Positions 34,552 through 43,301 of a stretch of 64,000 bases of DNA are shown piece after piece; position 1 is the stretch's first letter, and each line of letters begins with the position of its first letter. This stretch comes from Pseudonocardia sp. DSM 110487 (GTDB taxonomy: Bacteria > Actinomycetota > Actinomycetes > Mycobacteriales > Pseudonocardiaceae). The notes under the pieces are model-generated. The model was not told the DNA's origin. It saw only the letters and a program-made list of their open reading frames with translations, and searched no databases. Both the position numbers and the translations under genes were made by a program. The stretch covers positions 5,952,001-6,016,000 of the forward strand of contig NZ_CP080521.1 in NCBI RefSeq assembly GCF_019468565.1, written 5' to 3'.

Positions 34552-35537
34552 GCCACCAACCCCAGGTTCCGCAGGACACCGGCGACGCGGTCGTTCTCGG
34601 AGTGCAGGAACGCCGCGAAGTCGTCGCCGGGCAGGAATGCGTCCTGCCACCCGTTGCGCTCGAGGGCTTCCTTCCACTCCGGCGACTCGCGCAGCGCGGT
34701 GAACGCCGCCACCAGCTCGGCGCGACCTTCGTCGGACAGGCCCGGCGGCGCGACGATGCCGCGCCAGTTGGCGAACTCCACGTTCACGCCCGCCTCCTTC
34801 AGCGTGGGCGCGTCGACGCCCGGCACGCGCTGCGCCGCGGTCACCGCCAGCACCCGCAGCTCGCCCGCCTCGATCTGGTCGGCGTACTCCGACAGCCCGG
34901 AGACACCGAACGCGACCTTGCCGCCGAGCACCGCGGCGAGCAGCTCGCCGCCGCCGTCGTAGGAGACGTAGTTGACGGCGCGCGGGTCGATCCCGACGCC
35001 CTCGGCCATGAGCATCGGCGCGAGGTGGTCCGGACCGCCCGGGCTGGACCCGCCGCCGACCGGCACCGCGCCCGGGTCGGCCTTCCACGTCGCCAGGAGG
35101 TCGTCGAACGTGCGCAGCGGCGAGTCCTTGCCGACGACGACGATCTCGGTCTCCTGCGTGAGCCGCGCGATCGGCGTGGTGTCGGTGAGCGTCGCGGGCG
35201 AGTCGTTGGTGTAGACCGAGCCGACCACGCCGAGGCCCATCGACATGACGAGCCGGTCGTTGCCGCTCTCGTTGACGGTGCGCCCGAGCCCCACCGTGCC
35301 GCCTGCGCCGGGCAGGTTGAAGACCTCCACCGCGCCGGTGAGCCCGGCATCCTCCATGGCCTTGGCCGCCGTGCGCGCCGTGATGTCGTAGCCACCGCCG
35401 GGCGCGTTGGGCACCAGGAACCGCAGGCCACGCAACTGCGTGCCGTCGCCGCCACCGGTGAGCCCGCCGACCGCCGGCGGTACCAGCAGCACCGCGGCGA
35501 GCGCCACGAGCACTGCGACCACACTCCGGGTCCGCAT
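34548..35537 (-). CDS. tctC: Tripartite tricarboxylate transporter substrate-binding protein (TctC)
   Basis: A 329-residue periplasmic-type binding protein with an N-terminal signal peptide (about 1-25) and the TctC/Bug family signatures PNAPGGGYDITAR and NLPGAGGTVGLGR, plus GGGSSPGGPDHLAP for carboxylate binding. No lipobox Cys is evident, so it may be secreted or membrane-tethered by its signal. GAGAGGG precedes the ATG. Divergent from a CitA-type sensor kinase, which is the usual regulator of such transporters. Confidence 0.9.
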   Translation of the reverse strand: MRTRSVVAVLVALAAVLLVPPAVGGLTGGGDGTQLRGLRFLVPNAPGGGYDITARTAAKAMEDAGLTGAVEVFNLPGAGGTVGLGRTVNESGNDRLVMSMGLGVVGSVYTNDSPATLTDTTPIARLTQETEIVVVGKDSPLRTFDDLLATWKADPGAVPVGGGSSPGGPDHLAPMLMAEGVGIDPRAVNYVSYDGGGELLAAVLGGKVAFGVSGLSEYADQIEAGELRVLAVTAAQRVPGVDAPTLKEAGVNVEFANWRGIVAPPGLSDEGRAELVAAFTALRESPEWKEALERNGWQDAFLPGDDFAAFLHSENDRVAGVLRNLGLVA

Positions 35538-35568
35538 GTGTTTCCCTCTCCGTCGAGGTATGTCGTGG

Positions 35569-35642
35569 CGCACATCGTGAGCTGCGGCGACGCCGCTGTC
35601 TGCCTTGGTCGCACATCGGTCGTTGTGGTCGTTGTGGTCGTG
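35569..35642. promoter_or_regulatory. Direct repeats in the divergent tctC/kinase promoter
   Basis: CGCACATCG occurs at 35569-35577 and 35610-35618 (41 bases apart, about four helical turns). A tandem 9-mer GTCGTTGTG is repeated 2.7 times at 35619-35642, ending 14 bases before the kinase GTG. These are candidates for binding by the neighbouring response regulator. Confidence 0.4.
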
Positions 35643-35656
35643 AGACCCTCCGTCAC

Positions 35657-37240
35657 GTGGCACGGACGCTGGCGCGGCAGTTCCTGGGCTGGCAGCTCGG
35701 GATCGTGGGGCTGTTGCTCGTCGCCGTCACCGCGCTCGCGGTGGTCCAGTCGGACGCCGCGTTCCGGGAGACGCAGGGGCGGCGGATGCTGTCGGTGGCG
35801 GAGGACGTGGCGGCCACGGCGGGTGTGCGCGAGCGGCTGGCCGCTCGCGACTACGGGCCGATTCCCGCGCTCGGCACGAGCGCCCGCAACCTCTCCGGCG
35901 CCGACGAGATCGTGATCGTGGACGCCGATCTGATCGTGCGCAGTGCCGCCGACCCGGCGCAGGTCGGTGAGCCGTTCCCGGCCGGGGAGAGCACCGCGCC
36001 GGCCGGGAGGGCGTGGGTCGGCAACCCGGACGGGCGCACGGTCGTGGCGCACGTGCCGGTGCTCGCCGACGACGGGCGCGTCGTCGGGCTCGTGGCCGCC
36101 CGGGTCGAGGCGCCACCGCTGCTCACCGGGCTCCTCGCCGCGCCAGGGCCGGCCGCGGCGCTGGTGGGGGTCGCGGTCGTGCTCGGGGTGGCCGGATCAT
36201 TGCTGCTCGCGCGGCGCGTGCGCCGGCAGACCCTCGGCCTGGAGCCCGCCGAGATCGTGGAGCTGGTGCAGCGGCGCGAGGCGATGCTGCTCGGCGTGAA
36301 GGAGGGCGTGCTCGGGCTGGACCGGGCCCACCGGATCACGCTGCTCAACGCCGCGGCGCGAGAGCTGCTCGGGATCGACGCCATCGGCACCCGGGTGGAC
36401 GAGCTCGGCCTTGACGACCGGCTGTGCGACGTCCTCACCGGCAGGGCGGCCGGCGCCGACCAGGTGGTGCTGCACGGCACCCGGGTGCTGGTGCTCAACC
36501 GGATGCCGGTGGTGGTCGACGGCGCGGCCGTCGGCGCCGTCGTCACGCTCCGGGACCGCACGGAGCTCGCGGCGCTCGAGAACCGCCTGGACGCATCCCG
36601 TCACGTCACCGACACGCTGCGGGCGCAGGCGCACGAGTTCACCAACCGGCTGCACACGATCTCCGGGCTCACCGAGCTGGGCGAGCACGAGGAGGTGCGG
36701 CGGTTCGTGGCGGGGATCGTGGCCGGGTCCGACCAGTGGCGCCGCGAGGTCACCGGGAGCGTCGGGGACGCCGCGGTGGCCGCGCTGCTGGTGGCCAAGG
36801 CGAGCCTCGCCACCGAGCGCGGGGCCGAGCTGCGGCTCGCGCCCGGCAGCCGGCTCGACGCCGTCGACCCGGCGCGCGACCCGGCGCTCTCGGCCGACCT
36901 GGTCACCGTGCTGGGCAACCTCGTCGACAACGCCCTCGACGCCGCGGGCCCCGGCTGGGTCGAGGTGGGGCTGACGACCGAGGATGAGGCCGTGCGCGTG
37001 ACGGTCCGCGACTCCGGCCCCGGCGTGGCGTCGGAGCTGGTCGAGGAGGTGTTCCGGCACGGCTTCAGCACCAAGGCCGCCGAGCACGACACCGGTGGCC
37101 GCGGCCTCGGGCTGGCGCTCGCCCGCCAGGTGTGCCTGCGCCGGGGCGGGACGATCACCCTGCACAACGAGGGCGGCCCCAACAACGTCGGCGCCGTGTT
37201 CACCGCCTGCCTGCCGCTGACCTCGAAGGTGCCTGCATGA
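35657..37240 (+). CDS. CitA/DcuS-type sensor histidine kinase
   Basis: A 527-residue kinase: helix 1 (about 12-30), extracytoplasmic sensor (about 31-155), helix 2 (about 163-185), PAS domain (about 200-295), the H-box HEFTNRLH with phosphoaccepting H326, and an HATPase domain (NLVDNALDAA, RDSGPGV, GGRGLGLALARQ). This is the layout of carboxylate sensors such as CitA, DcuS and DctS. GTG start 35657. Overlaps its response regulator. It most likely senses the carboxylate imported by TctCBA. Confidence 0.9.
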   Translation: MARTLARQFLGWQLGIVGLLLVAVTALAVVQSDAAFRETQGRRMLSVAEDVAATAGVRERLAARDYGPIPALGTSARNLSGADEIVIVDADLIVRSAADPAQVGEPFPAGESTAPAGRAWVGNPDGRTVVAHVPVLADDGRVVGLVAARVEAPPLLTGLLAAPGPAAALVGVAVVLGVAGSLLLARRVRRQTLGLEPAEIVELVQRREAMLLGVKEGVLGLDRAHRITLLNAAARELLGIDAIGTRVDELGLDDRLCDVLTGRAAGADQVVLHGTRVLVLNRMPVVVDGAAVGAVVTLRDRTELAALENRLDASRHVTDTLRAQAHEFTNRLHTISGLTELGEHEEVRRFVAGIVAGSDQWRREVTGSVGDAAVAALLVAKASLATERGAELRLAPGSRLDAVDPARDPALSADLVTVLGNLVDNALDAAGPGWVEVGLTTEDEAVRVTVRDSGPGVASELVEEVFRHGFSTKAAEHDTGGRGLGLALARQVCLRRGGTITLHNEGGPNNVGAVFTACLPLTSKVPA

Positions 37241-37908
37241 TGCGGGTGCTCGTCGTCGACGACGACTTCATGGTCGCCCGCGTGCACAGCGGCTACGTCG
37301 CCCGGATCCCCGGCTGCGAGGTGGTGGGCGTCGCCCACACCGGCGCCGACGCCGTGCGGCTCGCCGGCGAGCTGCGGCCCGACCTCGTGCTGCTGGACGT
37401 CTATCTGCCCGACCGATCCGGGCTCGAGGTGCTGCGCGAGCTGCGCACCGGCTCCCCCGACGACCCGTTCGTCCTCGTGATCACCGCCGCCGACGACCCG
37501 GACACCGTGACGGCCGCCCTCCACGGCGGCGCAACGCACTACCTCGTGAAGCCGTTCGACGCTGCCGCGCTGCGCGAGCACGTGGAGCGGGTGGCGCGGG
37601 TGCGCGGGCGCCTCGCAGGCCTGCAACGGGCCGCGCAGGACGACATCGACAGCGTGTTCGGCGGCCGCCACGGCGGCACGACCCGGCTGCCGAAGGGCCT
37701 GACCGCGCCCACCGCGCAGCTCGTGGAGCAGGTGCTGCGCGTGCACGACGGTGACCTATCCGCGGCGGAGTGCGCCGAGCTCACGGAGCTGTCGCGGGTG
37801 AGTGCGCGCCGATACCTCGAGCACTTCGTCGCCACCGGCGCGGCGACCGTGCGCCTGCGCTACGGCGGCACCGGCCGGCCCGAGCGCCGCTATCGCTGGA
37901 GCGCCTGA
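37237..37908 (+). CDS. CitB/DpiA-type response regulator
   Basis: A 223-residue response regulator: receiver domain with VVDDD near 7-10, phosphoacceptor D54 (LLDVYLPD) and KPF motif, then a C-terminal helical DNA-binding domain (about 160-220, LSAAECAELTELSRVSARRYL) of the CitB/DctR type. ATGA overlap with the kinase gene. Expected to activate tctCBA; the mannonate-type sugar operon starting 75 bases downstream could also be a target or read-through unit. Confidence 0.9.
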   Translation: MMRVLVVDDDFMVARVHSGYVARIPGCEVVGVAHTGADAVRLAGELRPDLVLLDVYLPDRSGLEVLRELRTGSPDDPFVLVITAADDPDTVTAALHGGATHYLVKPFDAAALREHVERVARVRGRLAGLQRAAQDDIDSVFGGRHGGTTRLPKGLTAPTAQLVEQVLRVHDGDLSAAECAELTELSRVSARRYLEHFVATGAATVRLRYGGTGRPERRYRWSA

Positions 37909-37983
37909 TCGGGATCTGTCGTATGGTCCGAACCAGTCATCAGACAAGCAACACGAAGAGCAGGACGCGGCTGAGGGGGCGGC

Positions 37984-39264
37984 GTGCTTCGACGACGGGA
38001 CTTCCTGCGCGCGGGTGCCGGCGCACTCGTCACGGCGGGCCTCGCGGCCTGCGGCCGCTCCGGCGGCGGGGCCGACGGCGACCTGCGGCTCGTGCTGAGC
38101 AACCACGTGTGGAGCACCGCCATCCGCGAGCGGATCGGCGAGTTCGAGGACCTCGCCCGCCGGCGGGTGTCCATCTCGCTGATGACGGCCGACCAGGTCT
38201 CGTCCACATACAACGTCAAGCTCAACGCCAGCGCACCGGACATTGACGTGATGATGTACCGGCCGCTGCAGGAGCAGCTGCTCTTCGCGCGCAACGGCTG
38301 GTTCGCCGACCTCACCGACCTCGTCACGGGCGACGCCGGGTACAACTGGGCCGACATGCAGGAGGGAGCCCGCGAGCGGGTCACCAACGCCGGCCGCGTG
38401 TTCGGGGTGCCGACCGTCACCGAGCGGGCCACGCTCTACTACCGCCGCGACCTCGTGCCCGACGGCCCGCCCGCCACGCTCGACGAACTCTTCGCCACGG
38501 CGGCGCGGCTGCACGACCCCGCCGCCGGCCTCACCGGGTTCGCCGGGCGTGGCCAGCGCAACTTCGCGGTGAGCCAGTTCTCCAGCTACCTGTACTCGTT
38601 CGGCGGCGACTTCGTCGTCGACGGCCGCTCCGGCATCGCCTCGCCGGAGGCGCTCGCCGCCTACGAGTACTACGGGAGACTGCAGCGCGAGGCCGGGCCG
38701 CTCGGCGTCACCAACATGAGCCTCGAGCAGATCACGCCGATCTTCGCCCAGGGCAAGGCGGCCTTCGTGATCGACGCCGACTCGGTCTACAAGAACTTCG
38801 TCGACCCGAAGACCTCGCTGGTGGGCGACCGCACCGGCTTCGCTCCCTTCCCGGCAGGGCCCGCGGGCTCCCGGCCGTACAACATCGCGTCATGGGGTCT
38901 CGCGATCAACGCGTTCTCGGAGCGCCGCGACGCCGCGTGGGAGTTCCTGCGCTGGGCGACGAGCCCGGCCACGGTGGTCGCGCTGCAGCGCGCCGGTGTC
39001 CCCGGCGCGCGGACGTCCGCGTGGCAGGACCCCGAAGCCGGGGCGGCGTTCCCGGCCGACCTCGCCACCTCGATGGAGGCCGGTACTGCCACCGGCGTGC
39101 CCCGCGACCGGCCGGACGTGGTGCAGGTCGGGCGCGCCCGCGACATCGTCGGCCGCCCCATGGTGGCCGCCATCCTCGGCGAGGACGTCGTGGCGGCGGC
39201 GCGCGACGCCTCGGACGAGTTCGACGACTTCCTCGCCCGCGACGCTCGGCAGCGCCGGATCTGA
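37984..39264 (+). CDS. Sugar-binding lipoprotein (family 1 SBP), Tat-type signal
   Basis: A 426-residue solute-binding protein with Tat-like RRRDFLRAG and lipobox LAACG (Cys 23). The mature domain is SBP_bac_1-like (YYRRDLVPDGPPATLDELF, GKAAFVIDADSVY). GTG start. It heads a permease-permease-dehydratase operon. The dehydratase suggests that the ligand is a uronate, aldonate or an oligosaccharide yielding one. Confidence 0.85.
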   Translation: MLRRRDFLRAGAGALVTAGLAACGRSGGGADGDLRLVLSNHVWSTAIRERIGEFEDLARRRVSISLMTADQVSSTYNVKLNASAPDIDVMMYRPLQEQLLFARNGWFADLTDLVTGDAGYNWADMQEGARERVTNAGRVFGVPTVTERATLYYRRDLVPDGPPATLDELFATAARLHDPAAGLTGFAGRGQRNFAVSQFSSYLYSFGGDFVVDGRSGIASPEALAAYEYYGRLQREAGPLGVTNMSLEQITPIFAQGKAAFVIDADSVYKNFVDPKTSLVGDRTGFAPFPAGPAGSRPYNIASWGLAINAFSERRDAAWEFLRWATSPATVVALQRAGVPGARTSAWQDPEAGAAFPADLATSMEAGTATGVPRDRPDVVQVGRARDIVGRPMVAAILGEDVVAAARDASDEFDDFLARDARQRRI

Positions 39265-39277
39265 CGGGGAGGATCTA

Positions 39278-40168
39278 GTGGCTCGCACCCTGGAGCAGGA
39301 GAAACGCCGCCTGAAGTGGACGATGATCGCCCCGGCGGTGGCGTTCATCGGGCTGATGGTCGTGTTCCCGCTGGCCTACACGGCGTGGCTCAGCCTGACC
39401 GACGCGTTCGGGGCGGTGAACGCCGATACGCGCTTCCTCGGCCTGACCAACTACGCCGACGCGCTGGGTGACACCCGTCGGTTCTGGCCTGCGGTGGGTC
39501 GCACGGCGGTGTTCACCGTGGCCGCGGTGGCACTGGAACTCGTGCTCGGGCTGGCGCTGGCGATGCTCCTGCGCCGCCCGTTCCGCGGGATGCGCTGGAT
39601 GCGCACAATCCTGATGATCCCCCTGCTCGCCACACCGGTGGCCGTCGGCGTGGTGTGGCTGCTGATCCTCGACCCGACCGTCGGGATCGCCAACGCGCTG
39701 CTCGGCCTCGTCGGCATCCCGCCGCAGCCGTTCCTCGGCTCGGCGGCGCAGTCGCTGCCCACGCTCGTGCTGATCGACGTGTGGCAGTGGACGCCGATGA
39801 TGACGCTCCTGCTGCTCGCCGGCCTCACCACGCTCCCCGAGGAGCCGGAGGAGGCGGCGCTCGTCGACGGCGCCACTGCCTGGCAGCGGTTCCGCCTCGT
39901 CACGCTGCCGATGCTCGGCACCACGATCGTCACGGCGCTCGTGCTGCGCAGCGTCGACGCGCTCAAGACCTTCGACCTCATCTACGCCACGAAGGGCGCG
40001 GGCGGTGGGTCCAGCTACGAGGCCGAGACACTCAACGTCTACGCCTACGGCATCACGTTCGACTACTCGGAGTACGGGCTCGCCGCGGCCGTGCTCGTCC
40101 TGTTCACCGTGCTGATCATCGGGATCGTCGTCGTCCTCAGGATCCGATCGGAGAGGGCCGGATCATGA
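39278..40168 (+). CDS. Sugar ABC permease, MalF/UgpA type
   Basis: A 296-residue permease, six helices, EAA loop EEAALVDGATAWQRFRLVTLPML. GTG 39278 with GGGGAGG upstream. Lies 13 bases behind the binding protein gene and overlaps the next permease by 4 bases. Confidence 0.87.
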   Translation: MARTLEQEKRRLKWTMIAPAVAFIGLMVVFPLAYTAWLSLTDAFGAVNADTRFLGLTNYADALGDTRRFWPAVGRTAVFTVAAVALELVLGLALAMLLRRPFRGMRWMRTILMIPLLATPVAVGVVWLLILDPTVGIANALLGLVGIPPQPFLGSAAQSLPTLVLIDVWQWTPMMTLLLLAGLTTLPEEPEEAALVDGATAWQRFRLVTLPMLGTTIVTALVLRSVDALKTFDLIYATKGAGGGSSYEAETLNVYAYGITFDYSEYGLAAAVLVLFTVLIIGIVVVLRIRSERAGS

Positions 40169-41034
40169 CCGCCACCCTGTCCCGGCCCACGGCGGCCACC
40201 CCCGTGCGGCGTGCCGTCGATCCGCGCAAACGCCGCCTGGAGCGGATGCGGCTGGCGGCGATCACGCTGGTCAGCCTCGTGTTCGCGCTGCCGCTGGTCT
40301 GGATGGCGCTCGGGGCGTTCAAGACCAACGTCCAGATCAGCAACACCGCCGACGCGGTCGTCTTCACCCCCACGCTCGACAACTTCCGCACCGTCTTCGA
40401 CCAGGGCGTGTTCCTCCCCGCGATGGTGAACTCGATCATCGTCGCGGTGGTGTCGACGGTGCTGTCCGCGCTGATCGCGGTGCCGGCGGCGTGGGCGATC
40501 GGGCGGTTCGGGATGAGCCGGGCCGGCGGCTGGGTGCTGATCGCCCGCATCATCCCGGCGATCTCGCTGCTGGTTCCCTGGTACTACGTGTTCGCGCGGC
40601 TGGAGCTCGTCGGCGGCTACGCCGTGCTGGTGCTGAGCCACATGTTCGTCTCGGTCCCGCTGATCACCTGGATCATGATCGGCTTCTTCGAGGGCCTCCC
40701 GGTGGAGCTGGAAGAGGCCGGCCGCGTGGACGGGCTCTCGGCGTTCGGCGCGTTCCTGCGGATCTCGCTGCCGCTCGCCACCGCCGGAACGGCCACCGCG
40801 TGCGTGCTCGCCACCGTGTTCAGCTGGAACAACTTCATCTTCGCGCTGATCCTCTCCGACGAGAACACGAAGACGCTCCCGGTGGCCCTGTTCAACTTCA
40901 TCTCCTACGCGAGCGTCGACTGGGGCGGGCTGATGGCCGCCTCCACGCTGATGAGCGTCCCGGTCGTGCTCGCCGCGGTGTTCGGGCAGCGCTACCTCGT
41001 CGCCGGTCTCACTGCCGGCGCCACCAAGAGCTAA
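40165..41034 (+). CDS. Sugar ABC permease, MalG/UgpE type
   Basis: A 289-residue permease with a cytoplasmic Arg-rich tail, six helices, and EAA loop EEAGRVDGLSAFGAFLRISLPL. The ATG overlaps the preceding stop (ATGA) behind GAGAGGG. No ATPase gene accompanies it, so a shared MsiK-type ATPase is expected. Confidence 0.87.
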   Translation: MTATLSRPTAATPVRRAVDPRKRRLERMRLAAITLVSLVFALPLVWMALGAFKTNVQISNTADAVVFTPTLDNFRTVFDQGVFLPAMVNSIIVAVVSTVLSALIAVPAAWAIGRFGMSRAGGWVLIARIIPAISLLVPWYYVFARLELVGGYAVLVLSHMFVSVPLITWIMIGFFEGLPVELEEAGRVDGLSAFGAFLRISLPLATAGTATACVLATVFSWNNFIFALILSDENTKTLPVALFNFISYASVDWGGLMAASTLMSVPVVLAAVFGQRYLVAGLTAGATKS

Positions 41035-41061
41035 CCAAGGCGAGCTAACGGAAGGATCTCC

Positions 41062-42255
41062 ATGCGGATCGCCGGCGCGGACGTCATCGTCACCTGCCCG
41101 GGACGCAACTTCGTCACCCTCGAGATCACCACCGACGACGGCCTCGTCGGCTACGGCGACGCCACCCTGAACGGGCGCGAGCTCGCCGTGGCGAGCTACC
41201 TGCGCGACCACGTCGTCCCGCTGCTCGCCGATCGCGACGCCCACCGCATCGAGGACACGTGGCAGTACCTCTACCGCGGCGCCTACTGGCGGCGCGGCCC
41301 GGTGACGATGGCCGCGATCGCCGCCGTCGACGTCGCGCTGTGGGACATCAAGGCGCAGGCCGCGGGCATGCCGCTCTACCAGCTGCTCGGCGGGGCGAGC
41401 CGCACCGGGATCATGGCCTACGGGCACGCACGCGGGAGGGACGTGCCGGAGCTGCTGGACTCGGTACGGGCGCGCCGCGACGAGGGCTTCCGCTCGATCC
41501 GGGTGCAGTCGGGCGTCCCCGGCCTGGACACGATCTACGGCATCGGGAACCCCCTGGATCGGACCGGGCTGCCGTCCGAGGAGGTCTGGGACACCCGCGC
41601 CTACCTGCGCCACCTCCCGACGGTCTTCGAGGCCGTCCGGAACGAGTTCGGCCCCGAGCTCCCGCTGCTGCACGACGTGCACCACCGGCTCACCCCGATC
41701 CAGGCGGCCAAGCTCGGCAAGGCCCTCGAGCCCTACGACCTGTTCTGGATGGAGGACTGCACGCCGGCCGAGAACCAGGAGGGCCTGCGCCTGGTCCGCC
41801 AGCACACGACCACCCCGCTCGCCATCGGGGAGGTGTTCAACACCGTCTTCGACTACCAGACCCTGATCCGCGAGCAGCTCATCGACTACGTCCGCTCCGC
41901 CGTGACCCACACCGGCGGGGTCACCGCCATGCGCAAGCTCTTCGACTTCGCCGCGATCTACCAGGTGAAGTCGGGCATCCACGGGCCCACCGACATCTCC
42001 CCCGTCGGGATGGCAGCCGGCCTGCACCTCGACCTCGCGATCCACAACTTCGGCATCCAGGAGTTCGCGCCCCACACCGCCGAGACCTACGAGGTGTTCC
42101 GCCGCTCCTACACGTTCTCCGACGGCTACCTGCACCCCGGCGAGACCCCCGGAATCGGCGTCACCCTGGACAAGGAGGCCGCGGCGAAGTTCGAGTATCA
42201 GCCCGCCTACCTGCCCGTGAACCGCCTGCAGGACGGCACGGTCCACGACTGGTGA
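41062..42255 (+). CDS. manD: Enolase-superfamily D-mannonate dehydratase-like protein
   Basis: A 397-residue member of the mandelate racemase/enolase superfamily, close in length and motifs to ManD/RspA: YRGAYWRRGPVTMAAIAAVDVALWDIK, metal-ligand stretches LLHDVHHR, MEDCTPAEN and AIGEVFNT, and catalytic His in SGIHGPTDISP. ManD dehydrates D-mannonate or D-gluconate to 2-keto-3-deoxygluconate, though some members have weak activity. GAAGG precedes the ATG. End of the uptake operon, supporting a sugar-acid catabolic role. Confidence 0.85.
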   Translation: MRIAGADVIVTCPGRNFVTLEITTDDGLVGYGDATLNGRELAVASYLRDHVVPLLADRDAHRIEDTWQYLYRGAYWRRGPVTMAAIAAVDVALWDIKAQAAGMPLYQLLGGASRTGIMAYGHARGRDVPELLDSVRARRDEGFRSIRVQSGVPGLDTIYGIGNPLDRTGLPSEEVWDTRAYLRHLPTVFEAVRNEFGPELPLLHDVHHRLTPIQAAKLGKALEPYDLFWMEDCTPAENQEGLRLVRQHTTTPLAIGEVFNTVFDYQTLIREQLIDYVRSAVTHTGGVTAMRKLFDFAAIYQVKSGIHGPTDISPVGMAAGLHLDLAIHNFGIQEFAPHTAETYEVFRRSYTFSDGYLHPGETPGIGVTLDKEAAAKFEYQPAYLPVNRLQDGTVHDW

Positions 42256-42262
42256 ACCTTTT

Positions 42263-42730
42263 TCACCGCTTCCGCAGCCGGTCGGCCTGATCGCCGCCCA
42301 CCTCGGTGGCGCGGCGCAGGTAGCGCTCGATCACCGCGAGCTCATCGTCCGTGAAGTCGTCGAGCGCCTCGGTGAAGGCCCTGCCGGGCTCGTCCCACAC
42401 GGCTTCGAGTTCGGTAGCTCGCCGCGGGCTCAGCGAGACCAGCGACTTCCTCCGGTCCTGCGGGTCCGGTCGCCGGTCGACGAGACCGGCCCGCTCCAGC
42501 CGGTCCACCAGCCGGGTGGCGGAGCCCGATGTCAGGCCGGTTAGCCTCGCGATGTCACCGGTGGTGAGCGGTTCGGGCTCGAGACCGAGCAGGCTGACGC
42601 ACTGCACGTCCGTCGGGTGCAACCCGAGCCGGTCGGCGAGGCCCTGGTTGAACAGGGTGTAGGCGGCATGGTGCCGCCGTGCGGCCGTGGTCACCGCCGC
42701 AAGAAGATCCCCACGATTCCCGTTTGACAC
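42263..42730 (-). CDS. MarR family regulator
   Basis: A 155-residue winged-helix protein with the MarR core LTTGDIARLTGLTSGSATRLVDRLERAGLVDRRPDPQDRRKSLVSL. Divergent from a SnoaL-like gene; the intergenic region has a TTACCTG/CAGGTAA dyad. Typical role is repression relieved by small phenolic or oxidising ligands. Confidence 0.87.
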   Translation of the reverse strand: MSNGNRGDLLAAVTTAARRHHAAYTLFNQGLADRLGLHPTDVQCVSLLGLEPEPLTTGDIARLTGLTSGSATRLVDRLERAGLVDRRPDPQDRRKSLVSLSPRRATELEAVWDEPGRAFTEALDDFTDDELAVIERYLRRATEVGGDQADRLRKR

Positions 42731-42752
42731 GGCCTCTCAGCGCTCCTAGCTT

Positions 42753-42789
42753 TTACCTGCGTCACACAGCTACTGCGTCACCCAGGTAA
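42753..42789. promoter_or_regulatory. Putative MarR operator
   Basis: Inverted arms TTACCTG (42753-42759) and CAGGTAA (42783-42789) enclose two direct copies of CTGCGTCAC at 42757-42765 and 42773-42781 (16-base offset). The cluster lies between the divergent marR and SnoaL-like genes, over the likely promoters. Confidence 0.5.
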
Positions 42790-42811
42790 CTTACCGCGAT
42801 CGGAGACCACT

Positions 42812-43279
42812 GTGCACACCCTGTCCAAGGCCGAGGCCCGCGAGCTGTACGGCCGCTGGGCCGAGCTCTGGCGCGGCGACTTCACCCACGCCGACGAAAT
42901 CCTCGACCCCGGCCTCCTCGTGCACCAGGCGCGGCCGGACGGCAGCGACTCCGAGGCGACGACGGGCCCCGCACGGCTGATTCCCGAGATCGAGCAGACG
43001 ATGGCCGCCTTCGGCGACATCGCCATCACCGTGGACGTCGGGCCGATCGTCGACGGTGATCTGCTCTCGGCCCGATGGACCATGCGCGCCACCTACGCGG
43101 GCGGGCTCCCCGGGGCCACCGCACCCGTCGGCACCGAGATCGCGTTCAGCGGCCAGGACATCCTGCGGCTGTCCGGCGGCAAGTTCGTCGAGTACTGGAC
43201 CTGCACCGACGTCCTGGACGGCCTCAACCAGCTCGGCGCGATCGCGGGCCCCAACGGCCCGGCTCCGCGCCCATCCTGA
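42812..43279 (+). CDS. SnoaL/NTF2-like domain protein
   Basis: A 155-residue cone-fold (NTF2-like) protein with the SnoaL polyketide-cyclase-like pattern YGRWAELWRGDFTHADEILDPGLLVHQ and SGGKFVEYWTCTD. Such proteins act as small isomerases, cyclases or binding proteins. GTG start 42812. Divergent from the MarR gene and probably controlled by it. Confidence 0.75.
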   Translation: MHTLSKAEARELYGRWAELWRGDFTHADEILDPGLLVHQARPDGSDSEATTGPARLIPEIEQTMAAFGDIAITVDVGPIVDGDLLSARWTMRATYAGGLPGATAPVGTEIAFSGQDILRLSGGKFVEYWTCTDVLDGLNQLGAIAGPNGPAPRPS

Positions 43280-43301
43280 CCGAGGACGTTTCCGACGAGC
43301 C

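Noticed and set aside
37921..37960. TGGTCCGAACCA-like dyad before the sugar-binding gene as a GntR site
   Set aside because: Arms only 4-5 bases, and no GntR regulator nearby.
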